Positions 57,253 to 64,000 of a stretch of DNA of 64,000 nt are shown here, in pieces. Below the pieces are notes generated by a model. That model was not told where the DNA came from. It saw only the letters and a program-made list of their open reading frames with translations, and ran no database searches. A program made the position numbers and the translations under genes. The DNA is from Epiperipatus broadwayi (taxonomy: Eukaryota > Onychophora > Udeonychophora > Euonychophora > Peripatidae), in assembly GCA_028023455.1 (NCBI GenBank), contig JAQFVV010006311.1:3813490-3877489 (forward strand). The letters are read 5' to 3'. Within the stretch, counting starts at the first letter, position 1. The number at the start of each line of letters is the position of its first letter.

Positions 57253-58570
57253 ATGGAACAACCAACAGAGTTAAATCCTGGAAATATTGAAAGCCAACCT
57301 GTAGAATCTACTTTGTTGATAATATACATATCAATGTTGTATAATTTGGTCTTGGAAACCCTACAGAAAATGAGATTAGATATGCAGAAAAGTCAGCAGA
57401 AATGTTGGTAGAATTACAAGAGATAATGGATGCAATAAAAGAACAAAACCAAAAAGTAAAGATAATGAGGTTAAATAAAGTGAGAGAGAAGATAAAAATA
57501 GAGAATCAAATTATTATATTCTGTAAATAGAGTTTGGAAAGAGGATTTCAATGGATTGAAAGTGAAACAAGATGAACAAGAAGAAGGAATAGGAATAATA
57601 AAACTCCAGTTAAGGGAGAGAGAGTAATAAAGAAAGTAGCAAAAATATAGCAGATATTAGAGAAAATATAAATGAACTAATAACAATGGTAAAGGATGAA
57701 AAAATAATGTAGAAGATAAGGAATGTAATAATGAGAAAATATTACAAGATTATTGTATTAAAAGTAAATAGTTTAAAAAACTCTAATACACTGAATAGAA
57801 AAAATAGAAGCAATACAGAAAGGCTTAGGAAATTCTAGCATTGTAAATTATACTGAAGGAAAATCAGAAAGGCTAGATATAATAAAATCCATGGAGAATG
57901 TCTTCGAACTCCAATATTGAGATTCATAGTAATGTTTACCAGTGTGTGAATCAATTCTTAAAAAATAAAATATTTAAAGACTTGATTTGTGAACCAGTTA
58001 TAGAGCACTTGAATAATTTAAAAAGATATTTCAATTTCCACCTGATGTCAGAAAAAAGTAAGTTGGCTATAGCTCCCAGTCACTTAAAAAATGATGCACA
58101 GGCTTTGCAGAATTTATTACCTGATCCATATAATACCTGTCAGAAATATAAAGAATTGAATATTAAGAAGCAATTTGTTGTTATGAAATGCAAAAAAAAA
58201 TTTGGATAGGAAGTGAAGAAACCCATTTTCAATTTTTTAGGAGATAAATAGCTAAGTTAAGGATGCTTGATGCATGTGGTATAATTGTAGTCCAGATTAT
58301 TTAGCTAATTAGGTATAATTTGCCCTTTAGAATATAGCAGATGCTTCTTGGCACAGATAGAAAATCAATAGAACATGTAATAGAGTTTTTAAATACTGTA
58401 AATATGATATTACAAGATAAATCTAAAGAGCCAGTTTTTGTTAACATGATTGATATAGGAAAAAAAGAAATAATAATAATAATAGGAATTGAAAAAATAG
58501 GTAAGGTATCAATCATTTTGGGCATAAAGAGTTTAATAGAGTGATGAACAGAGCAGGAAGTAGAAGTCAA
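57253..58570 (+). pseudogene. decayed gag relative, possibly with protease remnant
   Basis: An ATG followed by GAACAACCAACAGAG matches the intact gag start. The next ~600 nt are lysine/glutamate-rich with many stops, like the coiled-coil part. The piece 57,898-58,209 (103 codons) matches the capsid core: FLKNKIFKDLICEPVIEHLN against FRGEYGENPIEYLN, and EKSKLAIAPSHLKNDAQAL against EKLAVASNHLHASAKSW. At 58,341-58,544 a frame reads KEPVFVNMIDIGKKEIIIII. It could be the start of a degraded aspartic protease, with the DTG lost, but this is weak. It is far more decayed than the LTR beside it. Confidence 0.65.
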
Positions 58571-58774
58571 AATAATGTCAGACCTGAAAAAGACTATGGT
58601 TTCATCATCTGTATTTATCAGAATTCTAACTTCCTAAAAGATTAATAATAAAATCATTTCTTGTTAAATATAGGCATACTTTGAGATAAAAAATAAAATT
58701 ATTTTTTATTTTTTGTTATTAATATAACATTATTATAAATTCATTATTATAATTTCAGGGGAGATAAAGCTTTG

Positions 58775-59190
58775 TATTTTGAGAGTTTGTTTAGTTGTGT
58801 CTTCTTTTCCAGTAATGAGATTAGATTTTGGCATTAACTTGAGGTCTTGATATTGTCATGGTATTTTATGTTTGAGTTCAATTTCTAACACTGAATCAAC
58901 CCTTTTATAAAACTTTATATTATTTTTAAAGATTATTATTTATTTGCTTCTAAGTCTCTAGTCATAAGAGCAAGTCATTTTATAGATCCAAATGTATGAA
59001 AAATGTAGATTAGCCTCTAAGACTTAATGAAGCATGGCTCAAATGTGGGATGGATCATTAACTATTGTTCTCTATGTATATCATTCTCTAAGTCTCTAAG
59101 ATTACACATTGAGCAACAGTGTTATATTGATATGTATTTTCTTTCTTGTTTCAGTTATTATTGCCTATTCTGTTAAAGTTGAGGCATTGC
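58775..59190 (+). repeat. decayed leader of a related element
   Basis: Aligns with 49,700-50,070. Shared blocks include GAGTTTG..TTAGTTGTGT, a TTGGCATTAACTTGAGG-like stretch, and three stem-loop units with the CTCTAAG(A/T)CT signature near 58,946, 59,013 and 59,092. In an intact element the leader precedes gag. Here it follows the decayed gag, so the pieces come from two units or are rearranged. Confidence 0.55.
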
Positions 59191-59599
59191 TAATAATGAT
59201 CATGCAGCATGGTGTATCTTAAAGTTGATGGTCATCATCTTCCAAGAAAAAATAAGTTTAATTAGAGAAAAGAATTATTTATTAGTAGATTGAGAATATT
59301 AAAAATAACAAAACAATATTAATTGGTAATTATACACCTAGGACAATGAATAAATGTGATAATGAAAAATGGAATATGTTCTCACAATTTCAGTAACTCA
59401 TTTCTTTGGCTTTTGGAGATATTGTGGTTCAGACACCTTTTGAAATAAAATTACTCTGATCTTATTAACTTTTCATCTATACACTAAAATAGATATATTA
59501 AAATGAAAGAAATAATATAAGCAAAAGTACACAGGTCAGAATTATTTTTGTTTTTCTAAAAGTTTCAAGCTATTTATTTATTTGTATTTATATGTTGGA

Positions 59600-60485
59600 C
59601 TATTTCCATCATCTAATATAAATATTGAATGTTTTTAGAAAAATGTAACTTTATTTAAATATTCCAAATTCATTCAACTGATAGTAATAGCACACAGGTT
59701 AGTATATGCACAATGTTTTGAGAGGTATTATTCTTCCTTCTTCTTCAGGTGTTACTTGCCTAACCAGTGACAGTACTAATATGGGAATCGAACCTGGACA
59801 CATATTCTTTGAGTATTAAATTTTAAAGTAACACTCTAACTAACTGAGTCATTCTGATAAAGGCAACAGTCAGTAGAAATTTCATATACTTATTTATAAG
59901 ATTCCTCCTGATTTCTCCACTTTTTTCTAAGAGCAATGTTGATTAATGGGTTCCATACATTATGTATAGTCACACTAGGTTGACTTATGGGATTGTTTGT
60001 CATTGTCATGTGAGCAGATTCTTTAAATTTTCTTCTTTGTATCTTTCCTTCTCTATCCAATATTTTTGTATTTTCCCAATTGAACATATGTTCATTGGTA
60101 CATACATGGTCTGCTATCTGTTTTCTTTCTTATAATCATCAGTTTGTGTTCTTGCAAGTGTTTTTAATGGGATAATTGGTCTCACCAATAAACATTCTTC
60201 CACATTCACATGGTATTTCACAGATGCAGTTTTTTCTTTTCAGCATTTCAAGTTTAAGCTTTGTAGATGTTACAATTCTTCATAGTGTAGTATGGCCCTG
60301 AAAAGCTGTTCTGATGTTATACTGATAGCATATTTTCCTTAATATGTTTGCTATTTTTGGTATGTATGGATATACTACAGTACCAATAATTGTTTTTTTC
60401 TTTTAATAGTTCTTTTTGTTGTTTAGTTTAGTTAAGGTATTCTTAATAACAGCTGATGGATAACAATTTTTCATAAGAGTTTGCT
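59600..60485 (-). pseudogene. PLE fragment (GIY-YIG domain to 3' tail), minus strand
   Basis: On the minus strand, near 60,240-60,180, it reads CICEIPCECGRMFIGETNYP (GIY-YIG core). It continues to a 65-codon open piece at 59,890-60,087 with FNWENTKILDREGKIQRRKF, KESAHM, VTIHNVWNPLINIALRKKW. Then come a short linker, the tRNA-like module and a tail with AATAAAG. Same family as the copy at 14.5-16.4 kb. 5'-truncated near 60,485, where it abuts an inverted fragment of the same family. Confidence 0.75.
59742..59880 (-). repeat. tRNA-like segment in PLE 3' region, copy B
   Basis: On the minus strand, TGACTCAGTTAGTTAGAGTG is A-box-like, and about 40 nt on is GGTTCGATTCC, a perfect B box. TACTGTCA closes the unit. 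It lies about 15-40 nt after the end of the PLE frame and before AAGTAACACCTGAAGAAG, an order shared by all three copies. Confidence 0.65.
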
Positions 60486-60504
60486 CTGTATAGATCTTTT
60501 TTTT

Positions 60505-60945
60505 TCAACTCATATGACAATGGCAAACAATCCCATAAGTCAGCCTAGTGTGACTATACATAATGTATGGAAACCACTAATCAACTTTTCTCTTAGAAAA
60601 AATTGAAGAAATCAGAAGGAATCTCATAGATAAGTATATGAAATTTTTACTGACTGTTGTCTTTGACAGGATATCTCAGTTGGTTAGAGGGTTACCTAAA
60701 AATTCAATTCCAAAAAAATCTAAAGGTCCAGGTTTGATTTTCATGCTAGTACTGTCATTGGTCAAGCTATCAACATCTGAAGAAGATAGGGAAATAATAC
60801 CTCTTGATAGTTGAATGTATTTGGAATATTTAAATAAAGTTACTTTTTCTAAAGACATTCAATATTCATATTAGATGGTGGAATTAGTCCAACATATGAA
60901 TACAATTAAAACACCATCATCGCAAACTTTCAGGAAAACACTATT
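60505..60945 (+). pseudogene. PLE 3' fragment, plus strand, inverted relative to 59.6-60.0 kb
   Basis: 60,510-60,650 encodes MTMANNPISQPSVTIHNVW and KPLINFSLRKN, nearly the same as the minus-strand fragment next door. It continues through a tRNA-like module (60,655-60,800), an AATAAAG and the GATGGTGGAATTAGTCCAACAT terminal motif to about 60,945. With the minus copy it forms inverted ends around ~480 bp, the mirror image of the arrangement at 25.67-27.55 kb. Confidence 0.7.
60655..60800 (+). repeat. tRNA-like segment in PLE 3' region, copy C
   Basis: TGACAG at 60,665 and CTGTCA near 60,755 can form a 6-bp closing stem. Between them are an A-box-like TATCTCAGTTGGTTAGAGG and a B-box-like GGTTTGATTTTC. 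About 90 nt in all. Confidence 0.6.
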
Positions 60946-60949
60946 TATT

Positions 60950-62070
60950 TATTTCCTTATTATTTATAAATAATTGAAAGATTTTTTTTTTTGTTATAAG
61001 AAAATGAATGTAATGTTTTTTAATTTAAATTAATTTGTAATAATAAATAAAAGTTAAGAGATTTGATATGAGTATGTAATTTGGAATAGCAGTTGAGAGA
61101 AACGACAGTTTTTAAAAACTTTGGGTATGGAAAGAAAGCTTTAGAGAAAGCTTTCTTTGTTTAAAAGTTATAATATCATCATAATTAAAGATTTTTCATC
61201 AGTTCAAACAGCAGTAAACTCTAGTTAACAACATTTCAAAAAATTAAGCTGCGTAAAATGACAGAGCTATCTTATGAATTATTAACACAGCCATACAATA
61301 GCTGAAAACCACATTACCACAAGGTGAAAAAAATCTAATTAGAGAATTAGCCAACTAAACCTGGAATTATAGTTTTCTGAAAATGCTAATTTACTTGCAA
61401 CAACCTTTATGGATCTAGAAGCAGCACTACCTGACGTTTTTTCACTTGATTTTTATCAGCTTATTCATGATGAGTGCATAATCAATCTTACTATCATTCT
61501 ATCTGGAAAATAACTCAAGAGTATTTAAAATTTGCCTTACAGTTCATTTTTTTTTAAAAAAAATAGAATCTATATTTTTAGTAAAGTTTAAATTGAGAAT
61601 TCTGATGATGTAGTAAAAATTTTTTTTATTTAAAATAAAAGATCTTTATAAAAAAAGTAATAGTAATAATATTAATAATATTTATAGCAATATTAAATTT
61701 AATATTAATTCTCTAAATAATTTTAACATTTTGTTTTCCTTTTAAATATGTATTTCATTTTTGTTTCTTAATTATTTTTGAATGCTAAAGTAAATAGAAT
61801 TTAGAATTAATTTCTCATTAAATTATTAATAGTTGATATTTATTATAACTTTATATACCTGTTATCAATGACTTATATTTTGCCATACTATATTTTTATT
61901 ATTACAGTTAAATAATAATAATTATATGATTCTTTTAGATTGTGCATGAAGCTCAGAAATTACATTCAATCAAATTAAATGAATTTTCTGCAATATGTCT
62001 ACATACTCGCCTAAAATATATATGTGCATTTTTTTCATTCATTCGATTCATCCCTAAGTATCATATAAGA
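60950..62070. other. AT-rich spacer
   Basis: No gene, RNA gene or named repeat is recognised. A short inverted pair AGAAAGCTTT/AAAGCTTTCT occurs near 61,134-61,160. Confidence 0.35.
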
Positions 62071-62530
62071 TGTGTAAATATTGTAAATGGATTTTGTTTT
62101 ATTATATTATTTTAAGCTTAGTTGTTTATTCCACCCCCCTCTCTCTCTCTCATTACAAACCTAGTCAAATTTAAATACACCCACTCCTTGTAATGCATTG
62201 ACATGTTTTTCTTTTGAGCTAGAAGTCTGTAAATAGAAGGGATAACATCTAATAAACTAGGGAAGTAGTTAAAGCTGACTTACAGCTTTATAGAAAGCAC
62301 CCTAATCTTTAGCATGCAAAATATATTTTAAAAAAATAAATAGCATCTATAGCGGCAAGGGATACTCTCTTTATACTTAAAGATGTTTGATGAAAATTAT
62401 GGTCATGAAATATGGCTGAATATTCAATCTGAACATCATTAGTTAACTCTAAGTTTAAATCTTCATAATTTCTTATAAAGAACTGTATATATCTAAAAAG
62501 CAGAGTAAAATCATAGGCTCATTATATATA
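62071..62530 (+). repeat. ~450 bp diverged direct repeat, right copy
   Basis: Partner of 40,409-40,870 in the same orientation; see the shared blocks listed there. It also contains a CT run near 62,130. No protein is encoded. The pair could be an old interspersed repeat, an old LTR pair, or ancestral flanking sequence duplicated with the nest. Confidence 0.65.
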
Positions 62531-64000
62531 TTATGAGAGTACATAAACTTCTCATGTAAACTTATCATATACGTGTACATGATTAATAGATACATCATTT
62601 TTATACTATATATATATTAAATAAATATTTGTTTTAATAAAATTAAAACAAGATGATTTTTTTGTTATTTATTTATATAAAATAATAATTTAAACTAATT
62701 ATTTCACTAACCAGGATGTAAACATGGAAACAACCTTAGGTCACCATCATATCCTAGTAACTAAACACAAAAGAAATGAATTTTTAGAATCCAATTATTA
62801 ATTATAATAATTAATAATAGAATTTGAAATCGTGAAAAGCATATAGAGTATTCAATACATGCTACAGGAAGTCAATTCCACTATAAAAACTGGATCAAAT
62901 AATTTAAAAATTAATACTATCTTTTGCCAATGTACTAGATACTATGCTTAATCATTTTGCTGTGTTCAAAATCAGAACATACTAAAAGATGGATCAAGTG
63001 TTTGAATAAACTTTCTTATTGATATAAAATTTTTATTATAAAGAACTTTAACATCACTCAATAAAAAGAGTAAATAAATTACTCTTAATTAATATTAATC
63101 ATAATTTCATAATGGAATTATATCTATTTTTCATTCATTAATCAAAGAAACTTGTAAGATCATTCTAAACCAGTATTCTAAGAAGACAAATTTAGTCAAA
63201 AAACATTAGTATATTAAATTAAGTATTTTAAAAAGATAAAAATAAGAAGAATGCATTGTGGGTAAATACCACTTGTCATAGGTTGAAATGCTATTGTTTT
63301 AACTGAAACTAATGTAATTTCATATTCCTACTAAATGCCTAAAGTATATGTATTGCATCCATATAATTTTGAATAAAATTTCAATTGTTAGCGAAATAAA
63401 CTGAAGAAGAAGATAAGAGGGATCCTAAACAGCAGAATATTATGATTGCCTCTTTGATGGTTGATGGCCAAAAAATATAGAACTTTATCATTAAGAAACA
63501 TTATGAGTCTCATCATAAAAAGAAACAGGACAATACCATCAAACTTAATACATCTTATAATACTTGTGTGCTATAGGTTTTGATATCTAAAATTTTTTTT
63601 CTTTGCTTCCAAGATCTGTTTACATTGGAATACTCCATTTGAGAAAATTATTACATGAAGAGGAATAAAAAGATCATTGTTTTAAATATTTAATTTTATT
63701 TAATAAAATGTAATTCTTCCCATTTTTTTTGTAAAAGAGACATTGACTGAAGTAAATTTAAAACAAATTCAATATGAAGGTAAGATTTTATTATCTTTTA
63801 TATTGAACTTATTCATGACATAAAAGAGTTTGTTTATTACTAACTCAATAACTTGATAATATTTGTTTATTATTCTTGTATGTACGATTAATATCCTTGA
63901 ATGAAAGGTCATTATTTCATAATCACGACTACACACAGAAAGGGTATTTATAAATTGGAATTCCCTTACAAGGATTGCATAATCTAAATCATCATGGATA
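62531..64000. other. AT-rich DNA to window end
   Basis: No recognisable gene, exon or repeat. Short open frames look random. Confidence 0.35.

Overview
This 64 kb window is nuclear DNA from an animal with a very AT-rich, repeat-laden genome. It is almost certainly an invertebrate, but the species cannot be named from sequence alone. The evidence is a single CCP/sushi exon with symmetric phase-1 splice sites, a second terminal exon with a nearby AATAAA, long AT-rich spacers, and several retroelement classes (RTE-like LINE, Penelope-like elements, Ty3/gypsy-type LTR element, tRNA-derived SINEs). No bacterial or organellar gene, rRNA or CRISPR array is seen. Host coding sequence is sparse: two supported exons and one weak candidate, all on the minus strand.

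Layout. 1-2 kb: AT-rich DNA with one doubtful exon. 2.0-5.0 kb: a nearly full-length RTE-like LINE (minus) with one nonsense codon and two frameshifts. 6.8-7.0 kb: CCP/sushi exon. 8.5-9.3 kb: three copies of a ~350 bp repeat forming an inverted arrangement, next to two palindromes built around (TA)n. 14.5-16.4 kb: decayed Penelope-like element (PLE) with a tRNA-like 3' segment. 17.4-18.2 kb: two kinds of tandem repeat. 22.6-24.0 kb: heavily decayed gypsy pol (RNase H to integrase tail). 25.7-27.6 kb: young, 5'-truncated PLE with an open RT plus GIY-YIG frame and a ~355 bp inverted copy of its own 3' end at its 5' side. 27.8 and 40.1 kb: tRNA-derived SINEs. 29.2-30.9 kb: decayed second copy of the LINE carrying an expanded ATT array. 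36.4-38.3 kb: GC-richer satellite-like block. 39.55-39.95 kb: last exon of an unidentified gene.

40.9-56.8 kb holds the most striking structure: three near-identical ~3.93 kb LTRs in direct tandem. LTR1 and LTR2 meet at a 500-N assembly gap. LTR2 and LTR3 bracket an internal region with a 21-nt tRNA-Lys(CUU) primer-binding site, a leader with four stem-loop repeats, a complete 614-codon gag, and then directly the last ~60 codons of integrase. Protease, RT and RNase H are missing. LTR3 is followed by a degenerate primer-binding site and a strongly decayed relative of the same gag (57.2-58.6 kb) and leader (58.8-59.2 kb), so the locus is a multi-age nest of one retroelement lineage. At 59.6-60.95 kb lie two head-to-head PLE fragments of the tRNA-tailed family.

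Working together: the elements are parasites in intronic or intergenic DNA rather than a pathway. The PLE and LINE frames encode enzymes for their own copying. The gag-bearing LTR element would need RT and integrase supplied by an intact relative. The best candidates for undescribed biology are the tRNA-like module at PLE 3' ends, the repeated leader stem-loops of the long-LTR element, and the recurrent (TA)n palindromes.
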